From the NCBI GenBank assembly GCA_009908535.1, contig JAAAOD010000003.1, forward strand, positions 1-5,354: 5,354 nucleotides of DNA, in the 5' to 3' direction. Both the position numbers and the translations under genes were made by a program. The stretch is from Verrucomicrobiota bacterium (GTDB lineage: Bacteria; Verrucomicrobiota; Verrucomicrobiia; Opitutales; Oceanipulchritudinaceae). Under the pieces are notes generated by a model. That model saw only the letters and a program-made list of their open reading frames with translations, had not been told where the DNA came from and made no database searches. Below are positions 1-5,354 of this stretch, one piece after another (the first letter of the stretch is position 1; every line of letters begins with the position of its first letter).

Positions 1-2337
1 GCCGTCCGTCTGCGCCGCCTTCCATGCGTCGACAATGGCCACAATGTCGTAGGTGGCATCCCACATGGCATCCTCATCGCGCACCGCCATATCCATCAAA
101 GCATCGAACCGCCGGTCCATCTCCTCCTTCACGAGCAAAAGCCCGAAGGCCGGCAGCGCCTGCGCGAGCGGATGGTCGATCCATGGCTCCTCCATCTCGC
201 CGGGCACGGTGTCCGTCATGTCTTCGAGCAGACGGACTTCCTTGAGGCTACGCGCGCCCTCCCATGCCCGGAGTTCCCCGACAAAGGAACGGGTCTCCGC
301 ATAGGCGGTGGCCATCGACTCCATCCGCGAAATGGAATTGCCCGGCACGGGATAACCGATGCTCTCGGCCACCGAAACGGCATCTCTGACGTCGGTAAGA
401 AAGGTCGGCGGGCGCCCGGAAATCCGAGAGTCCGCGGAAAGCACCTGTTGTGAGGCAAGGCGGTAGCGACGGGCCACTTCCTCGTAAGCGGCGACGAAGC
501 TCAGATAAGCGTCCCATTGCGCCCGTGCCGGCTCCGCCCGGATGTCCGCAAGAAGGGCCTCCTCCATGGCGTCGGAAAGCGCCTGGACGGTAAACTGGTG
601 ATCGTGGATCCCATGGAAATACCTGTACGATCCCCCCACGGTGAAGGCCGCCGCGGAAGTGAGCGTATCCGCCTCCCCCAGCGTGTCCGCGAGGTAAATG
701 ACCGCGCCCTCGAGCGAGTCCACCAGCGTCTGCTCGTCTTCCGTCACCCCGTCGATCGCCGACTGCAACCCGTAGTAGTGCTTTTCATACGAGGACGCGG
801 CGTCCGCGGCGTTCCCGATCGCCTCGCTGACCTGTTCCAGCAGCTGTTCGACCTCGTAGCTCAGCTCATACCACTCCAGAAAGGAATAGGGCTCGGAGAT
901 GGAGGCATAGTCCGCCCCGGGAAACCTGATCTCCGCCCCCTCGTTCTCGACGTATTGGCGAATTGTATACATCCGCCTCTCCTCCGGCGGCGTCTCGTCC
1001 GCCGGGACCGCGCTCGCCGAGGCGATCCCGCCGATCCCGGTCAACCCCGTGCGCGTGTTGTTGTAAGAGAGGAAGCTCGCGTCCAGCGGCGCCAGGCTCC
1101 CCTGAATCCCCTCCAACGCCGCAAGGGCCTCGCGCAGCTTGTCCTCGTCCAGATCCGCACTCCGCCAGTCCCAAAGCGTGTCGATCAATCCGCCGAAATC
1201 CGCCGGGCTCATCTCGTCCTTCCCGTAGCGAAAGGAAACAAGGAACGCATACGCCTCGCCCCAGGCGTCGAATTCGTCCTCCACCTCGTCAAACGACGAA
1301 GCGTAGTCCTGCCAGAGGCTGTTCAGGGTGGGAAAGGCCGCATTGAGGAGGCCGTTGATCGTTTCAACGCCGGCATAGTAGCGTTCAGCATAATAGTCGT
1401 AATCCGCCTCATCCTCCCGCTGCGCCCGGAACTCAAATCCCGGGACGGAGACCGCATCCTCGACCTGATCGAGCATTTCCTCAACGCCACCCTCGACCGC
1501 TTCGGTTCTTTCCGCTTCGCGTGCCTGCTCGAGTTGAAGGCGCACGCCCTCCATCAGGCTTGCGATGCTCGCCTGCTCGCCCTCAAGCCATTCGAGATCA
1601 TTCTGCGCCTGCGTCTTCCCCGACTCGATCGTGGAGAGCAAGGCTTCCATCGCCGCAATCGCTTCGGCGATCCGCTCCCGGACGACCTCGTTTTTGAAGA
1701 AGATCGCCCCCCGCTCCCCCGGATCCTCGCCCTCTTCCTCACTTTGCTTCAGGGCCCGGTAATACGCGAGATCCTTGTCCAGGGCCCAGTATACCTTCTG
1801 CACCTCCTTTGACTGCTCTAAGGCGTCCTCCGTAAGTCGCCGGATCGAGACCGTCCGGCTGCTGTAGTAGTTACTCGCATCCAGCCCCATTGCCTTGCGG
1901 GCCTCGTCGCTCGTCTTCTCGAAGGCAAGACGCCCGGCCGCATAGGTGATGCCGTAATTCGCCACCGATTCCACCGCCGTCTTCGCCGTTCCCGTCGTCT
2001 CGTCGATGGTCGAATACGTCTCCCACGCCAATTGGAAAATCACCTTGATGAGGTTCTTCTTGTTGATTTCGGCAAGGTTATCGCGCATCCCCTCCAGTTG
2101 CGTTATCGATTCCTCCAGTGCCGTCACCCGGCCGTCTGCAGCACCGAGAAACTCTGTCAGCGCTCCTATCTGGATCTGCACGTCCCGGTGCTGCTCTTCC
2201 AGGCCCGCCAACCGATCCTCCAGTAAATCCACCTGGGCCGTCAGCAAGCCCCCGCTGCTTAACGCGAACAGGAAAATCATCCACCCGGTCCACCTGCTCC
2301 AACAACGCAACCCCTTAACAGCAGACTCTTTGTGCAT
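1..2337 (-). CDS. Large secreted coiled-coil protein of unknown function (3' end outside window)
   Basis: The minus strand reads open from an ATG at 2337-2335 to the window edge, 779 codons without a stop; the C-terminus is missing. Residues 1-35 look like a Sec signal peptide: a basic start (K3, K8, R11, R15), a hydrophobic core around MIFLFALSSGGLL, and likely cleavage near LTAQ. Residues 36-95 have heptad-like spacing of Leu/Ile/Val with many Glu/Asp, consistent with a coiled coil. Further helical, Glu/Ala-rich stretches lie at about 165-295, 345-415, 485-560 and 585-630. The only cysteine seen is C12, inside the signal peptide, and the mature part is acidic and rich in Tyr and Trp. I see no enzyme motif, lipobox or later membrane span. 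The start is supported by the signal peptide, although only a weak GGGGGA lies about 14 bases upstream; M20 is a poorer alternative because it would drop the basic region. I do not recognise the family. A structural or envelope-associated role is a guess. It is divergent from the phn operon. Confidence 0.85.
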   Translation of the reverse strand, partial: MHKESAVKGLRCWSRWTGWMIFLFALSSGGLLTAQVDLLEDRLAGLEEQHRDVQIQIGALTEFLGAADGRVTALEESITQLEGMRDNLAEINKKNLIKVIFQLAWETYSTIDETTGTAKTAVESVANYGITYAAGRLAFEKTSDEARKAMGLDASNYYSSRTVSIRRLTEDALEQSKEVQKVYWALDKDLAYYRALKQSEEEGEDPGERGAIFFKNEVVRERIAEAIAAMEALLSTIESGKTQAQNDLEWLEGEQASIASLMEGVRLQLEQAREAERTEAVEGGVEEMLDQVEDAVSVPGFEFRAQREDEADYDYYAERYYAGVETINGLLNAAFPTLNSLWQDYASSFDEVEDEFDAWGEAYAFLVSFRYGKDEMSPADFGGLIDTLWDWRSADLDEDKLREALAALEGIQGSLAPLDASFLSYNNTRTGLTGIGGIASASAVPADETPPEERRMYTIRQYVENEGAEIRFPGADYASISEPYSFLEWYELSYEVEQLLEQVSEAIGNAADAASSYEKHYYGLQSAIDGVTEDEQTLVDSLEGAVIYLADTLGEADTLTSAAAFTVGGSYRYFHGIHDHQFTVQALSDAMEEALLADIRAEPARAQWDAYLSFVAAYEEVARRYRLASQQVLSADSRISGRPPTFLTDVRDAVSVAESIGYPVPGNSISRMESMATAYAETRSFVGELRAWEGARSLKEVRLLEDMTDTVPGEMEEPWIDHPLAQALPAFGLLLVKEEMDRRFDALMDMAVRDEDAMWDATYDIVAIVDAWKAAQTDG

Positions 2338-2372
2338 GAAAACAGGGTAATCCCCCAAAACTGCCCTGCCAA

Positions 2373-2427
2373 CGCTTTTCCAACGGGAGGTCAGGGCTAT
2401 CAATGACATTAATGAGAGTGAAAAGCG
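2373..2427. repeat. Short inverted repeat CGCTTTTC / GAAAAGCG
   Basis: CGCTTTTC at 2373-2380 is the exact reverse complement of GAAAAGCG at 2420-2427, with 39 bases between the arms. The arms flank the AT-rich palindrome at 2407-2414. Such spacing could hold paired operator half-sites or an RNA stem, but 8-base matches can arise by chance in a 230-base region. Confidence 0.3.
2403..2418 (-). promoter_or_regulatory. Loose Pho-box-like direct repeat
   Basis: Read on the minus strand, this is CTCTCAT-TA-ATGTCAT. Each seven-base unit matches the classical PhoB half-site CTGTCAT at six of seven positions. The units repeat every 9 bases, whereas the known Pho box repeats every 11, so this is not a canonical site. 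It is listed because it lies upstream of a phosphorus-uptake operon. Confidence 0.2.
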
Positions 2428-2456
2428 CCTGCCCTGATCAAGCGCAAAGACGCATT

Positions 2457-2541
2457 CACCCGGGGATCTTTCCCCTTTCGAGGAGCCATTGTGGGGTGTG
2501 ATGGAAGAAGCCGGAATAAACTGCGGGAGCGGGTTGACCCG
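2457..2541 (+). promoter_or_regulatory. Possible structured 5' leader of the phn operon
   Basis: The phnD upstream sequence can form several nearby stems. GGGGA (2462-2466) pairs with TCCCC (2471-2475) across a TCTT loop. CACCC (2457-2461) pairs with GGGTG (2494-2498) around that hairpin. CGGG (2530-2533) pairs with CCCG (2538-2541) across TTGA. I compared it by eye with cobalamin, SAM-I and SAH riboswitch consensus elements and found no match. The stems are short and the region is GC-rich, so chance pairing is possible. Confidence 0.2.
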
Positions 2542-2569
2542 GTGGGCAGGATCCCCATGCTAATTGAGA

Positions 2570-3511
2570 ATGAAACTCAACAGCAAAATTTTATTGAAAG
2601 CAGGGCGCTGGGGAAGGCTGGCCGGGATGGGGCTGCTGACGGGACTGTGGCTGACGGCAGGCTGCGCGGGCGGCGATTCGGAGGAGGCGAAGATCAGCGG
2701 AGAAAGGGAGGTGGAAGAAGTGGTGGTGGCATTGAAACCGGACAAGAATCCGGACGCGATGCTGGAGGACCAGAGACGGCTGAAGGAATACCTGCAAGCG
2801 GAGGTGGGCATGCCGGTGGAGGTGATCATCCCGATGAGCGGGGCGGTGATCGAGCAGGGACTGGCGAACGGGACGATTGATCTGGCCTTTCTGAGCTCGA
2901 CCAGCGCAGCCCGTTATGCCGCCGGGGGGATCGGCGAGGTCCTGCTGGCGGTAAGCCAGGAGGGGGCGACGACCTACCGGAGCTACTGGGTAGGGCGCGC
3001 TGAAAGCGGGTATGAAAGCATCGGGGAGTTGCGCGGCAAGCCGGTCAGCTTTGCCAGCCCCACGAGCACGAGTGGTTATATCATTCCGGCGCACGATTTG
3101 AAGAAGCGAGGCCTGCTGGAACCGGGGATGCAGTTGGCGGACGTTTTCGGACGCGGCAACGTCCAGTTTGGGACGGGGTATGTGTCGGCGATCGAGCGCG
3201 TCCTGAACGGGCGGGCGGAGGCGGCCGCGGTAAGCGACTATGTCATGGACGAGGACAAACACCTGACCGCGGAGCAGAAAGCACAACTGCGGATAATTCA
3301 GGACCAGGGCCCGGTACCGACGCACGTAGTGTTTGTTCGGGAAGGACTGCCGGAAAAGCCCCTCGGCAGCCTTGCGGAGGGCCTCAAGACCCTGCACGAA
3401 GACGACCCCCTCCTGGCCTCCTCCCTCTTTGGCGGGGAGCTGGTGGAGGTATCCGCGGAGGCGCATTTACGGCCGATCAGGGAGGCCCTTGCCTTTGTCG
3501 AGGCATTGTAA
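2570..3511 (+). CDS. phnD: Phosphonate/phosphite-type ABC transporter substrate-binding lipoprotein (PhnD family)
   Basis: Encodes 313 residues, the usual PhnD length. It should bind a phosphonate, phosphite or similar oxyanion outside the cytoplasmic membrane and deliver it to PhnE. Residues 1-31 form a lipoprotein signal peptide (basic KLNSKILLKAGR, then a hydrophobic core) ending in the lipobox-like LTAGC, so Cys32 would be lipidated. Family landmarks are IDLAFLSSTSA (103-113), the phosphonate-binding helix start SPTSTSGY (163-170), VLNGRAEAAAVSDY (211-224) and PVPTHVVFVREGLP (248-261). The family usually has a GSH motif before the NG(R/Q)A(E/D)AA segment. Here the stretch is GTGYVSAI (201-208), so the histidine appears replaced. 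The ATG at 2570 was chosen because it begins the signal peptide; an in-frame TTG at 2564 would add only two residues. No strong Shine-Dalgarno is seen at normal distance. The stop overlaps the phnC start (TAATG). The true ligand cannot be read from the sequence. Confidence 0.93.
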   Translation: MKLNSKILLKAGRWGRLAGMGLLTGLWLTAGCAGGDSEEAKISGEREVEEVVVALKPDKNPDAMLEDQRRLKEYLQAEVGMPVEVIIPMSGAVIEQGLANGTIDLAFLSSTSAARYAAGGIGEVLLAVSQEGATTYRSYWVGRAESGYESIGELRGKPVSFASPTSTSGYIIPAHDLKKRGLLEPGMQLADVFGRGNVQFGTGYVSAIERVLNGRAEAAAVSDYVMDEDKHLTAEQKAQLRIIQDQGPVPTHVVFVREGLPEKPLGSLAEGLKTLHEDDPLLASSLFGGELVEVSAEAHLRPIREALAFVEAL

Positions 3512-4245
3512 TGAAATCGCAACGACGCCCGGAGAGTCGTCGGGTACCTGCTATCGAGGCGCAAGGGCTCATCCTCCGGGCCGGGGACCGCCTTCTGGCC
3601 GACCGTCTGGATCTCTGCATCTGCCCCGGGCAATTCTTTGTCATCGCAGGACCCAGCGGCACCGGCAAGACGACGCTGCTGCAGGCGCTGGCGGGATTTA
3701 CGGCACCCGGCGAAGGAAAGGTGGAATGGAAAGACCGGGAGTGGATTCAACCGCCGGCGGTGTTCACCCGACAGGCGGGATTCGTTTACCAGCACCTGCG
3801 ACTGGCCGACCAGCTGGACGCCCTGACAAACGTCTGTTGCGGGCGTCTGGGGCAATACGGTTGTTGGCACAGCGCATTCGGATTCCGTCGTGAAGAAAGA
3901 GAACAGGCTTACGGGCTGTTGGCCTCCCTCGGCCTTCCCACGGCCGCTGACAAGCCGGTGGGCGTGTTGAGCGGAGGGGAACGCCAGCGGGTAGCCCTGG
4001 CGCGGGCCCTGCATCAGGATCCGCTGGTGTATTTTGTTGATGAGCCGGTGGCGAACCTGGACCGGGCCAACGCGCAAATCGTCCTCGCCCGGCTGCAGAA
4101 GGAAGTCACCGGGCGCGGCAAAACGGTGGTGGCGGTCCTCCATGACGAAAGGCACATCCGCCTGTACGCGGACCAAGTCCTGCGCTGGGACCGCGAAACG
4201 CCCTCCTTATGGAAACAATCGCGCGTACGAAAGGGAAAGGCGTGA
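3511..4245 (+). CDS. phnC: Phosphonate-type ABC transporter ATP-binding protein (PhnC family)
   Basis: A 244-residue cytoplasmic ATPase that would hydrolyse ATP to power import through PhnE. All nucleotide-binding motifs are intact: Walker A GPSGTGKTT (47-55, Lys53), Q-loop glutamine in FVYQHLRL (Gln94), signature LSGGERQR (153-160), Walker B LVYFVDEP (172-179, Asp177 and catalytic Glu178), D-loop ANLD (181-184) and switch His211. The segment ALTNVCCGRLGQYG (104-117), followed by an aromatic-rich WHSAFGF stretch, corresponds to the NVLAGRLG region typical of PhnC rather than of general ABC ATPases. The ATG shares its first base with the phnD stop codon, so it is probably translated by coupling. 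The 3' end overlaps phnE. The substrate is set by the binding protein, so the name refers to the family. Confidence 0.95.
   Translation: MKSQRRPESRRVPAIEAQGLILRAGDRLLADRLDLCICPGQFFVIAGPSGTGKTTLLQALAGFTAPGEGKVEWKDREWIQPPAVFTRQAGFVYQHLRLADQLDALTNVCCGRLGQYGCWHSAFGFRREEREQAYGLLASLGLPTAADKPVGVLSGGERQRVALARALHQDPLVYFVDEPVANLDRANAQIVLARLQKEVTGRGKTVVAVLHDERHIRLYADQVLRWDRETPSLWKQSRVRKGKA
4231..4240 (+). promoter_or_regulatory. Purine-rich ribosome binding site deciding the phnE start
   Basis: AAGGGAAAGG lies directly before the GTG at 4242, with AAGGG six bases upstream of it. The alternative in-frame ATG at 4209 is preceded by pyrimidine-rich CCCTCCTT and has no Shine-Dalgarno match. This favours the GTG start, which overlaps the phnC stop as GTGA. 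Confidence 0.55.
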
Positions 4246-5051
4246 GCGCGGAAATCCAGCATACCAGGGGAAAGAGCCCGCTCCCCGCGGGGGATTGGCG
4301 CAAGCGTCTGGGAATCGTCAACCTTAGTTTCTGGCTCTTTGTCCTCCTTGTCATCAGCAGCCTGCCGGTATTGCAAGGATCCGGGCGGGATGTTGACACC
4401 CTGGAGCAGATGCGGCGGTTCTTCGCGAAATTCCTGCCTCCGGATCTCAGCATCCTGGATGAAGTAGGCGTGGCCCTGTGGGAGACGGTGCAAATCGCCG
4501 CCATGGCAACGGCCTTTGGTGTAGTGATATCCCTGATACTGGGACTGGCGGGGGCGCGGGGCCTCTCTCCCCGGTGGCTGGTGGTGGGAACGCGCTTTGG
4601 TCTCAATGTCATCCGGACCCTTCCGAGCCTGATCTGGGCGTTGCTCGCGGTGGCAATGGTCGGAGCCAACACGCTGGCAGGGGTCATCGGGCTGACCTTC
4701 TACAGTGTCGGCTACCTCGGTAAATTCTTCTCTGAAGCGTTTGAATCCCTCGATCCGTCTGTCGCGGAAGCTCTCCGACGGCTGGGCGCCGACCGTTGGC
4801 AGGCCTTTCAATACGGACTGTGGCCAACGGTGCGGCCCCTTGTCTGGGGCCATACCTTGTGGATGCTGGAATACAATATCCGCTCGGCCAGCATCATTGG
4901 TTACGTGGGCGCCGGTGGGATCGGACTGCAATTGCTGCGCTATCAGGAATTCGGCCAGTGGGACCGCTTCGCCACCGTATTGCTCTGTATCCTGGTCATC
5001 GTCGTCGGCCTGGACAGCCTGAGTGGCTGGATACGCCGCAAACTGGTTTGA
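4242..5051 (+). CDS. phnE: Phosphonate-type ABC transporter permease (PhnE family)
   Basis: A 269-residue inner-membrane permease from the GTG at 4242, a usual PhnE length. Hydrophobic segments lie at about 27-44, 82-104, 114-141, 145-162, 203-229 and 243-260, giving roughly six spans. The cytoplasmic EAA loop that docks PhnC is clear: EAFESLDPSVAEALRRLGAD (165-184), followed by a YGLWPTVRP segment. The family stretches RTLPSLIWALLAV (125-137) and EYNIRSASIIGYVGAGGIG (210-228) match PhnE closely. I prefer the GTG because of its purine-rich ribosome binding site and the GTGA overlap with phnC. Starting at the ATG at 4209 would add 11 residues and overlap phnC by 37 bases, and cannot be excluded. 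It is the last gene of the operon in the window and has no visible frameshift or truncation. Confidence 0.94.
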   Translation: MSAEIQHTRGKSPLPAGDWRKRLGIVNLSFWLFVLLVISSLPVLQGSGRDVDTLEQMRRFFAKFLPPDLSILDEVGVALWETVQIAAMATAFGVVISLILGLAGARGLSPRWLVVGTRFGLNVIRTLPSLIWALLAVAMVGANTLAGVIGLTFYSVGYLGKFFSEAFESLDPSVAEALRRLGADRWQAFQYGLWPTVRPLVWGHTLWMLEYNIRSASIIGYVGAGGIGLQLLRYQEFGQWDRFATVLLCILVIVVGLDSLSGWIRRKLV

Positions 5052-5062
5052 GACCTGCGCTC

Positions 5063-5082
5063 GGCCGGAGGAAAGTTCGGCC
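5063..5082. terminator. Candidate hairpin between convergent genes
   Basis: GGCCGGA (5063-5069) can pair with TTCGGCC (5076-5082) over a six-base GGAAAG loop, seven pairs including one G-T. It lies 12 bases after the phnE stop and 23 bases from the dehydrogenase stop, a sensible place for a shared terminator. There is no T-run on either strand, so it is not a classical intrinsic terminator. Confidence 0.3.
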
Positions 5083-5104
5083 CCATTATCGAGGATGGAT
5101 CCAC

Positions 5105-5354
5105 TCAGCCTTCCTTGAGGGATGCCATGTCGATGACAAACCGGTAGCGGACATCGCCCCGCTTCATCCGTTCATAGGCTTCATTGATATTGCCGATGTC
5201 GAGCATTTCGATATCACACCGGATGTTCTTTTCGGCGCAGAAATCCAGCACTTCCTGGGTTTCGGACATGCCTCCAATCAACGAGCCCATCAGGGAACGG
5301 CGCCCCATGAGCAGGGGAACGGGATTGATCGGGGGGTTCAAGGGCGTAAGCTGA
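5105..5354 (-). CDS. Zinc-type NADP-dependent alcohol dehydrogenase, C-terminal fragment (YahK/CAD-like; 5' end outside window)
   Basis: The last 82 codons of a minus-strand gene, open to the right edge and ending in TGA at 5107-5105. The protein tail contains LMGRRSLMGSLIGG, then ETQEVLDFCAEKNI, then INEAYERMKRGDVRYRFVIDM. This series is characteristic of the C-terminus of medium-chain zinc alcohol dehydrogenases of the YahK/cinnamyl-alcohol-dehydrogenase group, which reduce aldehydes using NADPH. GRRSL lies in the later part of the cofactor domain, and the YERM..DVRYRFVID stretch closes the fold. The zinc ligands and the Rossmann glycine motif lie upstream of the window and cannot be checked. 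The gene converges on phnE and probably has no functional link to the transporter. A TTG at 5341 is internal to the gene and not a start. Confidence 0.9.
   Translation of the reverse strand, partial: QLTPLNPPINPVPLLMGRRSLMGSLIGGMSETQEVLDFCAEKNIRCDIEMLDIGNINEAYERMKRGDVRYRFVIDMASLKEG

Larger units (their letters stand above)
2338..2569. promoter_or_regulatory. Divergent intergenic region between the coiled-coil gene and phnD
   Basis: This stretch separates two divergent transcription units, so it should contain promoters for both. No convincing -35/-10 pair was found in either direction. What is visible: an 8-base inverted repeat (2373-2380 with 2420-2427), an 8-base direct repeat CTGCCCTG (2361-2368 and 2429-2436), an AT-rich palindrome CATTAATG at 2407-2414, and a cluster of short GC-rich hairpins on the phnD side (2457-2541). 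A small possible ORF ends at 2563, just before phnD. Regulation by phosphate starvation would fit the phn genes, but that is inferred from the family, not shown. Confidence 0.5.

Noticed and set aside
517..1812. A 431-codon open frame on the plus strand
   Set aside because: It is antisense to the 779-codon minus-strand frame, is rich in Arg/Leu/Pro as expected for the shadow of a GC-rich gene, and shows no domain or signal. The opposite strand has a signal peptide and coiled coil.
2457..2563. Known riboswitch (cobalamin, SAM-I, SAH)
   Set aside because: The conserved core elements of these classes were looked for by eye and are not present; CGAGGAG at 2479-2485 alone resembles an SAH element but its partner sequences are missing.
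2534..2564. TTGACC ... GCTAAT as a sigma-70-like promoter for phnD
   Set aside because: The spacer would be 19 bases, the -10 matches only four of six positions, and transcription would start at the phnD start codon itself.
2491..2880. A 129-codon plus-strand frame starting at GTG 2491 with GAGGAG five bases upstream
   Set aside because: It overlaps the first 100 codons of phnD out of frame and becomes Gly/Arg/Asp-rich low-complexity sequence there, as expected of a shadow.
2591..3466. A 291-codon minus-strand open frame
   Set aside because: It lies antisense to phnD, whose family motifs are clear; this frame has no recognisable motif.
3298..4176. A 292-codon minus-strand open frame
   Set aside because: It is antisense to the end of phnD and most of phnC, where the ABC ATPase motifs are intact on the plus strand.
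4014..4931. A 305-codon minus-strand open frame
   Set aside because: It is antisense to phnC and phnE; the composition is low-complexity and charged, while phnE shows membrane spans and an EAA loop.
1..5354. CRISPR array, tRNA, rRNA or insertion sequence
   Set aside because: No regularly spaced repeats, tRNA-like cloverleaf, rRNA-like conserved blocks or transposase frames were seen.

Overview
The window carries a divergently arranged pair of transcription units and the end of a third gene. GC content is high and visibly GC-rich at third codon positions. A type II-style lipoprotein signal on the binding protein and a signal peptide ending in Ala-Gln on the other exported protein point to a bacterium, probably Gram-negative. 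The protein styles (lipoprotein PhnD, YahK-type dehydrogenase tail, a large secreted coiled-coil protein) remind me of Verrucomicrobiota such as Opitutae, but that is only an impression and not a proven placement.

Region 1-2337 (minus strand) is one uninterrupted reading frame of 779 visible codons. It starts at 2337 and runs off the left edge. It encodes a large, acidic, helix- and coiled-coil-rich protein with an N-terminal signal peptide and no cysteine in the visible mature part. I do not recognise its family. Region 2338-2569 is the divergent intergenic stretch. It holds several short repeats, a loose Pho-box-like direct repeat, a GC-rich potential stem-loop leader and a possible 20-24 codon upstream ORF.

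Region 2570-5051 (plus strand) is a compact three-gene operon for a phosphonate/phosphite-type ABC importer. It encodes a lipoprotein substrate-binding protein (PhnD family), an ATPase (PhnC family) and a permease (PhnE family). The genes are joined by a TAATG overlap and a GTGA overlap, which implies translational coupling. PhnD captures an oxyanion or phosphonate-like ligand outside the cytoplasmic membrane, PhnE forms the channel and PhnC powers it. No C-P lyase, phosphonatase or phosphite dehydrogenase gene is in the window, so the ligand is not defined by context.

Region 5105-5354 (minus strand) is the C-terminal 82 codons of a zinc-type, NADP-dependent alcohol dehydrogenase of the YahK/cinnamyl-alcohol-dehydrogenase type. 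It converges on the phn operon, and a short hairpin lies between the two.
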